Positions 1 to 10,753 of a stretch of DNA of 64,000 nucleotides are shown in pieces (position 1 is the stretch's first letter; the number at the start of each line of letters is the position of its first letter). A program made the position numbers and the translations under genes. Under the pieces are notes generated by a model. That model was not told where the DNA came from and ran no database searches. It saw only the letters and a program-made list of their open reading frames with translations. The stretch is from Lineus longissimus (Eukaryota; Nemertea; Pilidiophora; Heteronemertea; Lineidae), in assembly GCF_910592395.1 (NCBI RefSeq), contig NC_088319.1:8310001-8374000 (forward strand), read 5' to 3'.

Positions 1-1670
1 TTAGAAAAAAACATTTTTAATCATTTTTTTCAAAATTCGCTTCCTATGAATTGTGCGGAATACATCAAGCCTCTCTGTCACCAATTTTCAGCAAAATCGG
101 AGTAAAAGTGTAGGCGGTGAATTGATTTGTTTCAGCTCAACGGCTTCGGCCGATCGGGAATGCTATGCAAAACACTATTCTGTATACGTGACCACACACA
201 CGAAAACATGCCCCAATAAAATCACTTATTGCACCCAACAAAACCACAGACAATCAAATATCTCATGCGTATCACGTAACTAAGACTCTTATTAGATACA
301 TACTTCTGTATCTCTCAGTGTCGTTGTGTTATTATTTCATAATCACCGATGGAAGTTGGTAATTTTCGCTAAATGTCAGCGTGCGATCGCCATTTCCTGA
401 CGTTTTTACAACTTGTCAGAGGCGGAGCGTAACTCAAAAATTAGCATCCGGAGTATGTATATTCAGGCTGACGGCGCCGCCTTATTCTTTCTACAATTGA
501 ATGTTAATGATTGTAAATCAGCAGGCTTGATCTATACATGTTCCAGACTCCATGTCACGTGGTTAGCCCGTCTGCTGCAATTTGCACGCCAAATAAATCA
601 CAACAAATTCAAATCTCAGGCTGCTTATTGATTGGCTGCAGACTGAGTGAACAGGCAATATCCAAATCGCCTGCCGCGAAGTATGTAGCCCTTCGCAAAA
701 TAGTGCAGACAAAAATTATCAAAAAAGGGTATTTTGACCGAATATGACAGATCTTTTTAATGGAATCTCAATTTCTAAACATTTTGAAATTTTGTATTGA
801 GAGAAAATGCGATATTTTTGCTGGATAAAGTATTACAATTTTCTTGTAATAGTGATTAAACATTTGGGGCCAGGGTAACCATTGGAGCATTGTAAAATGT
901 GGAATGATTAGCCTGGCACGGCAAGGGTGTGCTGTGTCCAGGAAATGGCGGTAAATGGGTTGTTCTCAGGCCGGGTTTCTCTAGCGGACTGATATCCGAG
1001 TTCGTCACAATAAGCGATGATATAGGTCTGTATGTTCACTAGAAAAAGATGCGTGTCAAAGTGTCGAAATGTGTAATGATTTATTTCGACAGGGTTTATG
1101 CGTTTTCTCAATGGAAAGCAGTATTCACTTGGTTTTAGGACAATTTTAACCCCAGGATGGATTGCTATGTTGTCACGAAGTGGCAAGAGTCTCGGTTGTT
1201 GGTTGAAAATTGTTCATTCTGCAGCAGTTTGAATGATAGATAAAAATCGAAAATTTACTATCTCAAAAACGAACTTCACATCACTGAAACTGGCTGTAGC
1301 TCGGTACTGGGAAGTCCAATCGCTTCGCAACAAGCACCAAAATGGAGAGGAGAAGATTTCAGATCATTTCGGTGGTTCTCGTTTTTCGATATCTTGCACC
1401 ATTTAGGAGCTAGAGGCCTTCAAAGTTGGCACTTCTCAGCAAACGTGGTTCTAACAATAAAATATTCAAGTTTCTCATCCCCCTGTCGCCACTGCACTAT
1501 ACTTTCAACCGCTGCAACTACAAGCAAACAAGAAGCAGCTATCCAAGCGGCCAGTATTGCCCAAAGACATAGTCCAACATAATTCACAGATCACAACACT
1601 ACTGTTGTAAAAATGTTTGCGTCCACTACTCGCACCGATCCGACATATTCCTTCCCATGTTGTGGTATCT
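1..1670. other. Upstream region, nothing assigned
   Basis: No recognisable coding exon, RNA gene or element end was found on either strand. The open frames here are short (under 95 codons) and resemble no family I know. A TTAA followed by CCCTTTCA at 1671-1682 looks like one end of a piggyBac-type small element, but I found no matching second end. Confidence 0.5.
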
Positions 1671-1839
1671 TAACCCTTTCACTGCCGGTAGCTTCTAATT
1701 TTTAGCTACCTCACCTGCTGGTAGGTTTCTTTGTTTTAACATGATTTTGAGAATGGATGTTTCTCCACCCTGTAGAGAGAAAGCCTCTGGAGATAGAGCA
1801 AAACAATGTATATAGAAGTTGTTCAGTGTTGCTAGTGTA

Positions 1840-2395
1840 GACCGGGCTTAAGTCTATGAACTTGAGACTTTGTACAAAGGACCCCCTATGTCAGGTGACC
1901 TCTGACCCTAAATTTCAGTCCGGTCTGATTCTCGACTTGGCCACCAAGTGTGATATCTCTCTAATGAGTGACTCCTTTTCAATAAAATATTTATGGTAGG
2001 TTCTCCTAGCAAGGATACATTACATATCATATAAGTTTTTGATTTGACCTGCTTTTCAAGGTCACAGAGGTCAAACAGCGTAAATTGGTCGTTTTAGTGT
2101 AACTATGGCACGTTCCTTTTCCACTAAAGCTATGAACTTGAAATTTGGTACACAACTCCCTACGTCATGTAACCTCGGACACCATATCAGCGACTTGTTT
2201 TCAATGATATTTAGTTACTTGTTTTCGATGATATTTTTATGGTAGGTACTCTGAGCAACGATACATCACATGTCATACCGACCTTTGTTTGACCTATATA
2301 CTATACATGTAGCATGTTTCTTAACCAGGATGAATTTCTACCCACCAAATATCTATATGGTGAGTACAATGGCTCTTGGCCGTTTCATTAGTGCT
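1840..2395 (+). repeat. Dispersed CTCF/DR3-type repeat, degraded copy
   Basis: First copy of the main dispersed repeat of this window. It contains the characteristic blocks: 'ctatgaacttgagactttgta', a DR3 nuclear-receptor-like site AAGGTCACAGAGGTCA starting at 2058, and the family tail (GGTGAGTACAATGG ... GGCCGTTTCATT) ending near 2392. The CTCF-like block is degraded here. Orientation is +, as in all other copies seen. Confidence 0.75.
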
Positions 2396-2620
2396 TTATA
2401 CAAGAATTTCCTGATTGGGAATGTTGTTCTTGACATTTCCTAGTCTTTTTTTTGCCAATTTTAACTTGCTTTATTACAAACAATTGTTAAAGTCCAAACT
2501 CTGAAACGGTTGAAATCTGCTGATATCTGAAATCAATAATATATATACAAATATTGATGCCTTCTGAAAATGTGAATGAAAAACAAAGAGGGTTTAATAA
2601 CTGATAGCTCTAGTGATAGC

Positions 2621-4257
2621 CTTTTTAGCTTACCGTCCAGGGGAGCAGCCTATACGATACCATGGCGTCCGTCGTCGTCCTCCTTCATTAACTTTTGACA
2701 AAAGAGTCGCACGTTTCTTAACCACTTGACCTAGAAGGTTCATACTTAGTGTGTAGGTACCCCTAAGCAAGACCTTTCTTCAAGATGAAAAGTAGTGCAA
2801 TTTGACTGCTTGTCTGTCATATAGGTGACGCTCTTTGAAAACCTTTTTTTGGCTATATCTTGTGAACGCTGCTAGCTAGAATCATGAAATTTTCACCGTA
2901 GATGCATCTCATTAGGGTGCTTGAAATGTAACCTGGGTTTTTGATTTGACCTACTTTTCAAGGTCACATAGGTCAAAGTGCACTATCGGCATCGCTGTTA
3001 GGTAATAGCAGCACGTTTCGTCACCGCTGGTGTTACGTACTTGAAATCTTGTACATATGTATCAATAGTTCAAATGACCTCGGAGACTGAATTTCGGTCT
3101 GGTCTAATTCTTGACGTCGCCACCAGAGGGCCAGAAGTGGAAACCTAAAAGTGTGATACCAAAAAGTGTGATACCTCTTTTATGAGTGACTCGTTTTCGA
3201 TGTGCAATATCTCGCATTTTTACTCACCGTAGGGTAGTCTATACAACACCGCAGCGTCTGCCGTCCGTCGCCCTCATCGTCTGTATTCTGTTTCAAAAAC
3301 AGTGGCACATTTCTTAACTGCAAGGGCTATGAACTTGAAACTTTGTACATAGGACCCTTCAGGTCAGAGGAGACCTCTGACAATGAATTTCGGTCCGATC
3401 TGATTTGCTTGACTTTGCCACCAGGGGGCCAAAAGTGGAAACCTAAAAAGTGTGATATCTCTCTCATGAGTGACTCTTTTTCGATAAAATTTTTATGATA
3501 GGTTCTCCTGGTAAGGATACATCACATATCATACAGGTTTTTGATTTGAACTAAGTTTCAAGGTCACTGAGGGTCAAGTGTCTTAAATTGGCCGTTTGAC
3601 TTGAGTGTAACTATGGCACGTTTCTTAAACACTAAGCTATGAACTTGAAATTTAGTACTGATGACTCTCTACATCATGTAACCGCTGACAGCGATTTTCG
3701 GTTTGATCTGATTGATTACCTGGCCACCAGGGGGCAAAAACTAAAAAAGGGAAAAGTGCAATATCTTGCTTATTAGTGACTTGTTTTTCGATGAAATTTT
3801 TATGTAGGTACCCCTAGCAAGGAAACATCACATATCATATGGGTTTTTGATTTGACCTAATTTTCAAGGTCACAGAGGTCAAATGGTTTAAATTGGCTGT
3901 TTGAGTGTAACTAGGGCACGATTCTTAACTGCTAAGGCTATGAACTTTAGATTTGGTACACATGACTCCCAACGTCATGTTACCTCAAACAACGAATTTC
4001 GATCCGACCTTATTCTCCACTTGGCCACCAGGGGGCCAAAACTAAGAAAGGTAAGAAGTGCAGTATGTCGCTTATTAGTGACTTGATTTCGATGATATTT
4101 TCATGTTAGGTACTCCAATCAAGGATACATCACAAGTAATACCAACTTTGGTTACACCTATATACTAGACATGTAGCAATATTTCTTTACCAGGATGAAT
4201 TCCTAACCACCAAATATCTTTACGGTGAGCACAATGGCCCTTGGCCGTTTCATTTAT
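2621..4257 (+). repeat. Dispersed CTCF/DR3-type repeat, multi-monomer array
   Basis: A head at about 2625 (GCTTACCGTCC, then CGTCCGTCGTCGTCC) is followed by degraded monomers and a second head near 3220 (CTCACCGTAGGG). Then come monomers with CTCF-like GCCACCAGGGGGC blocks starting at 3416, 3722 and 4023, and DR3 blocks at 3560 (imperfect) and 3866. CTCF-to-DR3 spacing is 144 bp in both pairs. The family tail (ACGGTGAGCACAATGG then GGCCGTTTCATT) closes the array at about 4255. Monomer length is about 301-306 bp. There is no coding potential; frames inside are chance. Confidence 0.8.
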
Positions 4258-4342
4258 TTTTTCACCATCAAAATATTACTTCAATATCAAATCATATACA
4301 AGTTTCTGAATGGAACTTTTATGTGGGTTGGGTGGGGTCTAA

Positions 4343-4709
4343 CTGAAAGGTTCAAGATGAAGAGATGATATATGTTGTTAAGATGTCTTTTATTGTCAAA
4401 GTATTCCAGAAGTCATGATGATACACAGGTTACAAGAAGTCAATGATACACAGGTTACAAGATAGGACCTCACTAAAGTCAGTAAAGATTAGGTCTAATC
4501 AGGCCAGGTTACCAGACATTTAACCTAACTTGAAGAGAGCTGTTCCTTCAGTTACTTACAAGTACTAGATGATATTGAATATAAAGGTGAACTGATGATA
4601 TTGAATATAAAGGTGAATTAACAAAGGTTTACACTTACCTGAAAGGTTCAAGATGAAGAGATGATATATGTTGTTAAGATGTCTTTTATTGTCAAAGTAT
4701 TCCAGAAGT
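4343..4709. repeat. 71-bp perfect direct repeat bracketing 225 bp
   Basis: The stretch from CTGAAAGGTTCAAGATG to TCCAGAAGT occurs at 4343-4413 and again, identically as far as I can read, at 4639-4709. The spacer itself holds two short duplications (GATACACAGGTTACAAG twice; GATGATATTGAATATAAAGG twice). It could be a very short terminal-repeat retroelement or a recent local duplication; no coding sequence is present. Confidence 0.7.
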
Positions 4710-5630
4710 GCCTTTTCCGCTGAGGCCCTGGGTTATATAGTGCGCCCAGATGAATATTCTGATGAAGACTTTGACCAATAAGAGACCACTCAGGACCTAT
4801 TTGGAACCCCTAAGGTCAACCCCTTGGGTGTCCAGAACCAATCAGACAAGTGTACTCAAATTGAGGCCACAACTTGCCTCCTTGGCAACCTTCGCTAGAT
4901 ACCAAACTTACTTGGCTGGAGTTGTTACATAATGGTAATCTCTTGGGTAAGCTATCAACGATATGAAAATAACTGGGCTTTCAGGCCAAGCCTGCCTTGG
5001 GTTAAACAGTTGCTAAGAAAACACACACCTCACCCAATCTAGCTACTTTATAGAAATCCAATTTGACCAATATGCCTTAAACTAACTAAGTTACTTCACA
5101 TAAAAACAAGTATGATAAAACCAGGAGCTAATCTCCTGACTTATATTGACTCTAGTTAACAAACCTCTTTGACCTGCGGGCACATCTAAGTAAGGTTCTT
5201 GACTCACTGCTACATGTGGATAAGCCAAGATAAATACTGGTAGGCATAGAACTGCTTATATTTGCGTTTGGGATAAAACTGCTAAAACTGCTAAAGTTGG
5301 ATGGCTAGCTTTTGAAAATATGAAGTCATAAAAACATTTGATTTTGTAGAATCTAACTTGAAATTAACACCATAAAAGAACCCTATCTTTACCCTATTGT
5401 CGACATGTTCATGAGACCCAACCTAGCTAACTGATTTGTGCCAGACTTAAAAACAAGAAATGAGAAGGTACAATTTCACCGCCTGAGAAAATGTAAAAAG
5501 TAGGCTAAATCGTTGGTCGTGGGAAATTCCCTTTAATATAGGGCAAATAAGGTTTAAACAAATTGTGGTATCTTAAAATATCTGGTTGCCTGAGGAATAA
5601 GGCTTTGATTTTTAGATCTTTACCTTTCAG
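4710..5630. other. Upstream flank of FTSJ1, no feature assigned
   Basis: No repeat family or reading frame recognised. The end of this stretch (5614-5630, pyrimidine-rich, ending ACCTTTCAG) would be a good splice acceptor. The FTSJ1 exon carrying the ATG may therefore be preceded by a non-coding first exon further upstream. Confidence 0.4.
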
Positions 5631-5647
5631 CTTTTAGAATTGGAGTG

Positions 5648-5768
5648 ATGGGAAAATCTTCCAAGGATAAGCGTGATGTTTATTATCGCCGGGCAAAGGA
5701 AGAGGGGTGGAGAGCCAGAAGTGCCTTCAAGCTTCTCCAGATTGATGAGGAATTTGGCATCTTTAAAG
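5648..5768 (+). CDS. FTSJ1: FTSJ1 (TRM7) tRNA 2'-O-methyltransferase, coding exon 1
   Basis: FTSJ1/Trm7 methylates the ribose 2'-OH of nucleotides 32 and 34 in the anticodon loop of certain tRNAs, using S-adenosylmethionine. In known systems it works in the cytoplasm with THADA/Trm732 (position 32) and WDR6/Trm734 (position 34). This exon starts at ATG 5648 and encodes residues 1-40 plus one base of codon 41. It has the invariant family start ([20 protein letters not shown]) and W-R-A-R-S-A-F-K-L, where K28 is the first residue of the K-D-K-E catalytic tetrad. The exon ends AAAG|GTACTG, phase 1. A good acceptor at 5629-5630 suggests an upstream 5'UTR exon. Together with four more exons in this window the frame is intact for 141 codons, against about 310-330 in known orthologues. 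The 3' exons are outside the window. Confidence 0.97.
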
Positions 5769-6020
5769 GTACTGTGAAAATTATTAAGGTCTAAATTACA
5801 TCATTGGGGCATTTTTTGCAGATTATTGTAAAGCAATCAGTCATATCTGATGGATCTTTGTTATGACTCCAGCTCCTCCCTCTGGGAGCTGGAGTCAGTA
5901 TTGTTTTCGCTCAGGTTTCTCGTACAATCACGTGACCTCTCCAACACTCGATAATGCATTCTTTTCGTCCACGTTTTAGGCCAATCTTCGGCATGAACAT
6001 GAAATCTAATAAGCGCAGTA

Positions 6021-6817
6021 CAGTAGAACCTCCCTCAGTGGACACCTCTGCCAGGCGGACACCTCTACATTACGGACACGTCCGGCCAGTCCCGATTTTT
6101 TCTAAGTCATTTCCAATAACAAAAACCTCTGTATGGCGGACACCTCTCTATTCCGAATTGCGGACAGGGCGATTCCCTCCCAATTCCCTCCCAATTACGG
6201 ACAGTAGGCAAAAACAATGGTTTCCCGCGTGCGCTTGGAGAGTCAAGTAGGCCCGACAAGTGTGATATTTGCGTAATTAATCAACGTAATTACCCCATGG
6301 CATTGTGTTTTTGTATCCTAATTAAGCCGCGGCATTTGTTTACTCATCTTTTCAACTAATCACATAGGCCTATTGCATGTATTGTGTCAATGGACACTCA
6401 TAAATCCAAGCGGTTTTGTCAGTGTTGCGGCGAATATGCGTTAGTAAAGAAATTAAAAAAAATTAATTATTAATCAAAGGTGGCTGATGGACAGAAATTA
6501 TGGTGTTTTTTCACACATTATGACATGTTGAGGAGATTTTGCAATACAAGGGGCACCTTTTACTAAAGAGATTATTCACGCTCTGAGTTCCAAAGTAGCT
6601 CACGTCATTCAACGCAACATCACAAGCAATACTGATCAGCCAACAGGTTTAAAGTTTCTACGCTATATGTCGACACAGAGAAAACAAAGACCTGCAAGGC
6701 GGGAACTTCAAATCCACCTATCGGACGATTTGGCATAACCTCTTTAGTGCGGACACCTCTCTATTGCGGACACCCTGGCCCAGTCCCATGGATGTCCGCA
6801 ATAGAGAGGTTGTACTG
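6021..6817. mobile_element. TA-flanked TIR element (Tc1/mariner or pogo-like), non-autonomous
   Basis: A 797-bp insertion in Helitron-like copy A. Ends are CAGTAGAACCTCCCT and its imperfect reverse complement ...GAGAGGTTGTACTG. TA dinucleotides at 6019-6020 and 6818-6819 are the target duplication, and the uninterrupted site with a single TA is present in copy B at 8902-8903. The ends are internally repetitive (GCGGACACCTCTCTATT and relatives). No transposase frame is present; the 98-codon frame at 5954-6250 crosses the border and is chance. Confidence 0.85.
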
Positions 6818-7332
6818 TACTTAAATCAGATGTTTCTCTCGCCTTGAAAACATTCCTGGGTAAAATCCATTGAGATTAGCCGAGTTAATCTACTTTTTCC
6901 GTGTTTAAAATCTGTGCCGCTGAATTCTATAAATAGAAACTATTAACATCGCGGCAGTGTGGTTCCCATTGTGTGCCCTCCCACTTCACACCATGTCAGG
7001 AAGTTTTACGGAGAGGGAGGGCGTGCGGTAAGAAGAATGGCCAGAATGACGTCACGTTTTCCTGGCAATGCCTCTTGCCAGACCAGTCAAGCATTGGGAA
7101 AGCATCTTTAATTCAGACAACGTTAGAACTAGAGAAACAAATAATGAGGTTAATTTGCAAAATTAAAAGCAGATTTCACCACTAACCAGTCAAATCGGAA
7201 TACGACGGCGCAAAATGTTCTCGCTTTCCTCCTGCTAAAAAAACTTGTTCCCGCACTCCTATTTTAATTTATGCCAAGGAATATGATGTGGTCTGTTTTC
7301 ACTTGTTTGTAATTAAATGGTATTCATATAAT

Positions 7333-7442
7333 TTTCTTCTTCTTCTTTCGTTCACCACGTTTTAGACAGTCAGTCTGGATTTTATTATAAAGTCGGTGGT
7401 CCTGCGCAGCTGCTGGAGATCTCCATATAACTGGTCATGGTC
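7333..7442 (-). mobile_element. SINE-like 110-bp insertion with 11-bp target duplication
   Basis: Absent from Helitron-like copy B. Flanked by the duplicated sequence ATTCATATAAT at 7322-7332 and 7443-7453. Read on the - strand it ends in a (GAA)n-rich A-rich tail next to the target duplication, as expected for LINE-mobilised short elements. I do not see clear A and B boxes, so a tRNA origin is not shown. Confidence 0.6.
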
Positions 7443-7675
7443 ATTCATATAATGAGATCAATAGTAGTGTCCGTGTCAGATCCCATCGTTCAACTAGTCT
7501 TCTCTCCCCAGGTGCCCCACACGGACCTTCAGGTCCCCATACTCAAGGCCAACTCTTACGATATCGCTCTCAAAACAATCCTGGAGTCATGAATTCACAG
7601 GTGCTCCTGTGAAATCCCAGTTCTAATTTTGCTTGGTCTCATAATAATAAAAAATTCTCTAATGAACAACATTTT

Positions 7676-8352
7676 TCGCTCACTATGAACTTGAAATTTT
7701 GTACAAATAACCCCCCCCCCCCCCCACTGGCCCCAGTCAAGGTGATCTCTGACTCTGACTAAAAAGGGCAATATCTCACTTATAAGCGGCTCGTTTTCGC
7801 TAAAATTTTTATGGTAGGTACTCCTAGAAATGATTCATTACATATCGTATGAGTTTTTGATTTGACCTAATTTTCAAGGTCGCAGAGGTCAAATGGAGTA
7901 AATTGGCCGTTTGTCGGTAACTATGGCATGTTTCATAACCGCTGAAGCTATGAACTTGAAATTTGGTACACAATACTCTCTAAATCAGGTGATCTCCGAC
8001 AATGAATTTCGGTCCGATCTGATTCTTAAGTTTGCCACCAGGGGCAGAAGTGGAAACCTAAAAAGTGTGATTGTCTCTCTAATGAGTGACTCGATAACAT
8101 TTTTATGGTAGGTTCTCCTAGCATGGAATCATCACATATCATACACAGGGTTTCTGCTGTCTTTGCCATTGTCCCGATTTGCGATAAAAAACACTCAACT
8201 GGCAAACGAAATAAGGAAGTTGCGAACTTGAATGAAAATGTGGAGGCACCTTTTTAACTCACCTTTCCGGAGAGCTTATATGATATACCGTGGTGTCCAG
8301 CGTCTTCGTAGTCTGTCGTTAACTTTTGACAAAAGAGTCGCAGGTTTCTTAA
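7676..8352 (+). repeat. Dispersed CTCF/DR3-type repeat
   Basis: Contains a short C-run, the 'tgaacttgaaattttgtacaaat' block and a DR3 variant (AAGGTCGCAGAGGTCA) near 7876, then a degraded CTCF-like block (GCCACCAGGGGCA) near 8034. A new head begins near 8258 (ACTCACCTTTCCGG). The monomer is interrupted at TTAA 8349-8352 by the element that follows; the same monomer resumes at 9769. Confidence 0.75.
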
Positions 8353-9764
8353 CCCTTTCAAGACGCTTGGTACGCAGGGCGTGTTATGTATTTCCCACAC
8401 TATTTCCGTATGATACGCTCCGCGTATCATGCCTTCAACACAGTGATACACTACCTGTTTCTGCCATCTCCTAATAGCTCATAAAACTAAAGCTAATGGT
8501 TTCGCGAATCTGTTGTGGCTGGTTTCCTGGGTTTTCCCCGGGATTTTGGTGCGAATTGCGGCGTGGCATGTGGCAGCAATAATGGTGAAAAGACAGTCGT
8601 CCTCTTTTACGGCGAATGAGCCAGCTGGTGCGGTGCGTTTATGAATGATTCAGAAAGTGGGGATGATGATATTGATTTAGGAGATGATGGTTTGAGTGAC
8701 TGGTGGGGAAAATGATTCCGAGTGGGGATTATATCTGATCTAATTATGACTCCAGCTCCTCCCTCTGGGAGCTGGAGTCAGTATTGTTTTCGCTCAGGTT
8801 TCTCGTCCAATCACGTGATCTCTCCAACACTCGATAATGCACTCTTTTCGTCCATGTTTTAGGCCAATCTTCGGCATGAACATGAAATCTAATAAGCGCA
8901 GTACTTAAATCAGATGTTTCTCTCGCCTTGAAAACATTCCTGGGTAAAATCCATTGAGATTAGCCGAGTTAATCTACTTTTTCCGTGCTTAAAATCTCTG
9001 TCGCTGAATACTATAAATAGAAACTATTAACATTGCGGCAGTGTGGTTCCCATTGTGCGCCCTCCCACTTCACACCATGTCAGGAAGTTTTACGCTGAGG
9101 GAGGGCGTGCGGTAAGAAGAATGGCCAAAATGACGTCACGTTTTCCTGGCAATGCCTCTTGCCAGACCAGTCAAGCATTGGGAAAGCATCTTTAATTCCG
9201 ACAACGTTAGAACTAGAAAAACGAATATGTTAATTTGCAAAATTAAAAGCGGATTTCACCACTAACCAGTCAAATCGGAATACGACGGCGCAAAATGTTC
9301 TCGCTTTCCTCCTGCTAAAAAAACCTTGTTCCCGCACTCCTATTTTAATTTATGCCAAGGAATATGATATGATCTGTTTTCACTTGTTTGTAATTAAATG
9401 GTATTCATATAATGAGATCAATAGTAGTGTCTGTGTCAGATCCCATCGTTCAACTAGTCTTCTCTCCCCAGGTGCCTCACACGGACCTTCAGGTCCCCAT
9501 ACTCAAGACCAACTCTTACGATATCGCCCTCAAAACAACCCTGGAGTCATGAATTCACAGGTGCTCCTGTGAAATCTCAGTTCTAGTTAGCAATTATTTT
9601 TTCAGAGTTTTAAATTTTTGAATGAAGTTTAGAAAGTTGCTTATATGTTTCAAATAGTAGTTTGATGTGATCTCTTTTAGTTTTTGAGAACGAGCCCATT
9701 TAAAAAAGGCCCATGGCATATTTGGCTCCATCCCTGGGTGAACATAACCTCTATCCCAAAAGGG
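8353..9764. mobile_element. piggyBac-like non-autonomous element in a TTAA site, carrying Helitron-like copy B
   Basis: Starts CCCTTTCAAGACGC right after TTAA (8349-8352) and ends CCCAAAAGGG at 9764, followed by CTGA where TTAA is expected. The related monomer at about 2715 reads straight through (cttaaccacttgacc), so the insertion point is clear and the right TTAA has mutated. CCCTTT ends plus TTAA targets are typical of piggyBac-type elements. No transposase is present. It contains a palindrome around GATACGCTCCGCGTATC and the later Helitron-like insertion 8744-9586. Confidence 0.6.
8744..9586 (+). mobile_element. Helitron-like non-autonomous element, copy B (uninterrupted)
   Basis: An 843-bp copy with the same ends as copy A: TTATGACTCC with a 13-bp hairpin at the left, the 8-bp hairpin TTCACAGG/CCTGTGAA at 9554-9573 and CTAG at 9583-9586 at the right. 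Internal identity to copy A is high by eye, with mostly single-base differences. It preserves both empty sites for the insertions in copy A. No coding frame is recognised. Confidence 0.65.
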
Positions 9765-9768
9765 CTGA

Positions 9769-10592
9769 CCACTTGACCTAGAAGGTTCATACTTAGTGGG
9801 TGGGTAGCCCTAGGCAAGACCTTCTTTCAAGATGAAAATTAGCACAATTTGACTGCTTGTCTGCCATATAGGTGGCGCTCTTTGAAAACCTATTTTTGGC
9901 TATATCTTATGAACACTGCTAGCTAGAATCATTAAATTTGGAACGAGACGCATCTCATATGGGTACTTGAGGTTTTTGATTTGACCCAATTTTCAAGGTC
10001 ACAGAGGTCAGAGTTTGCTAACGGCATCGTGGCACATTTCGTCACCGCTGGTGTTACTGACTTGAAATCATGTGCATATGCACCACTAAGTCAAATGACC
10101 TCGGAGACTAAATATCCATGTAATTTGATTCATGGATTGGTCAAAAGGGTGTTTCAGTTAAAACCCGAAACACAAAAAGTGCTATTTTTCCTGCACTAAA
10201 GGCTGGATCATTTCAAATATTTATCATAGGTACAACTAGTAAGATTACATGACATAATACCCGGGTTTTTGAATTGATGTACAGGTCAACTTTGATAATT
10301 TCAAGAAACATTGCACGTTTTCTTATGTGACCTTGATCATTCTGAACTTGTACAAAGATGCCTCTTGGCAAGTCCTACTCAAACTCAAATGTGGCCACCA
10401 GGGGGCAAAATTTTTAAAAATCATGTAAGTCTATTTTGGTCAAAACTAGAGCTCTGGTATTGATCATATGTGGTGTGAAGGTGGTCACATGCATCCCCTA
10501 CTTTAACTACCCACTTTGATCCCAATCTGATTTTAAATGTGACCACCAGATCGACAGGTGACCACAAGGGCCCTGGCTGTTTCATTTAAATA
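9769..10592 (+). repeat. Dispersed CTCF/DR3-type repeat, continuation
   Basis: Resumes the monomer broken at 8352. Contains DR3 AAGGTCACAGAGGTCA at 9995 and a CTCF-like TGGCCACCAGGGGGC at 10392-10406, and ends in the variant tail GGGCCCTGGCTGTTTCATTT near 10588. Confidence 0.75.
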
Positions 10593-10628
10593 TCTGGCCA
10601 TGATAAAAAGAAACTTGAGACCATTTTT

Positions 10629-10753
10629 AGCTCAGCTAACAAAGTCAGTGGAGCAAGTCCAATAATTATTCGAATGGTGTCCGTCCTTCCATCCATCCAT
10701 CCATCCATCCGTCCGTCTGTAGACAAAATCAGGCATTTTGTAACCATAAGACC
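10629..10753 (+). repeat. Head of another subfamily of the dispersed repeat
   Basis: TTAGCTCAGCTAAC... then GTCCGTCC and a short CCAT run, then AACCATAAGACC. The same AACCATAAGACC block near 55950 continues TAGGCACTTCAAATC. Here that continuation is found only at about 11580, after the 10754-11577 insertion. The repeat is therefore split. Confidence 0.5.

Larger units (their letters stand above)
5861..7626 (+). mobile_element. Helitron-like non-autonomous element, copy A (with two nested insertions)
   Basis: Begins TTATGACTCCAGCTCC with a perfect 13-bp hairpin (GACTCCAGCTCC / GGAGCTGGAGTC around TCCCTCT). Ends with an 8-bp hairpin (TTCACAGG TGCT CCTGTGAA, 7594-7613) and then CTAA at 7623-7626, matching the CTRR end of Helitrons. 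An inverted copy of the 5' arm (CTGGAGTCAT) lies just inside the 3' hairpin, as described for Helentron/Helitron2 asymmetric inverted repeats. It is homologous over its whole length to copy B (8744-9586), minus the insertions at 6021-6817 and 7333-7442. No Rep/helicase coding is seen, so it is non-autonomous. It lies in FTSJ1 intron 1. Confidence 0.65.

Noticed and set aside
1671-1740. Complete piggyBac-like element starting TTAACCCTTTCA
   Set aside because: Only one end is visible; similar TTAACCCTTT at 33428 also lacks a partner end.
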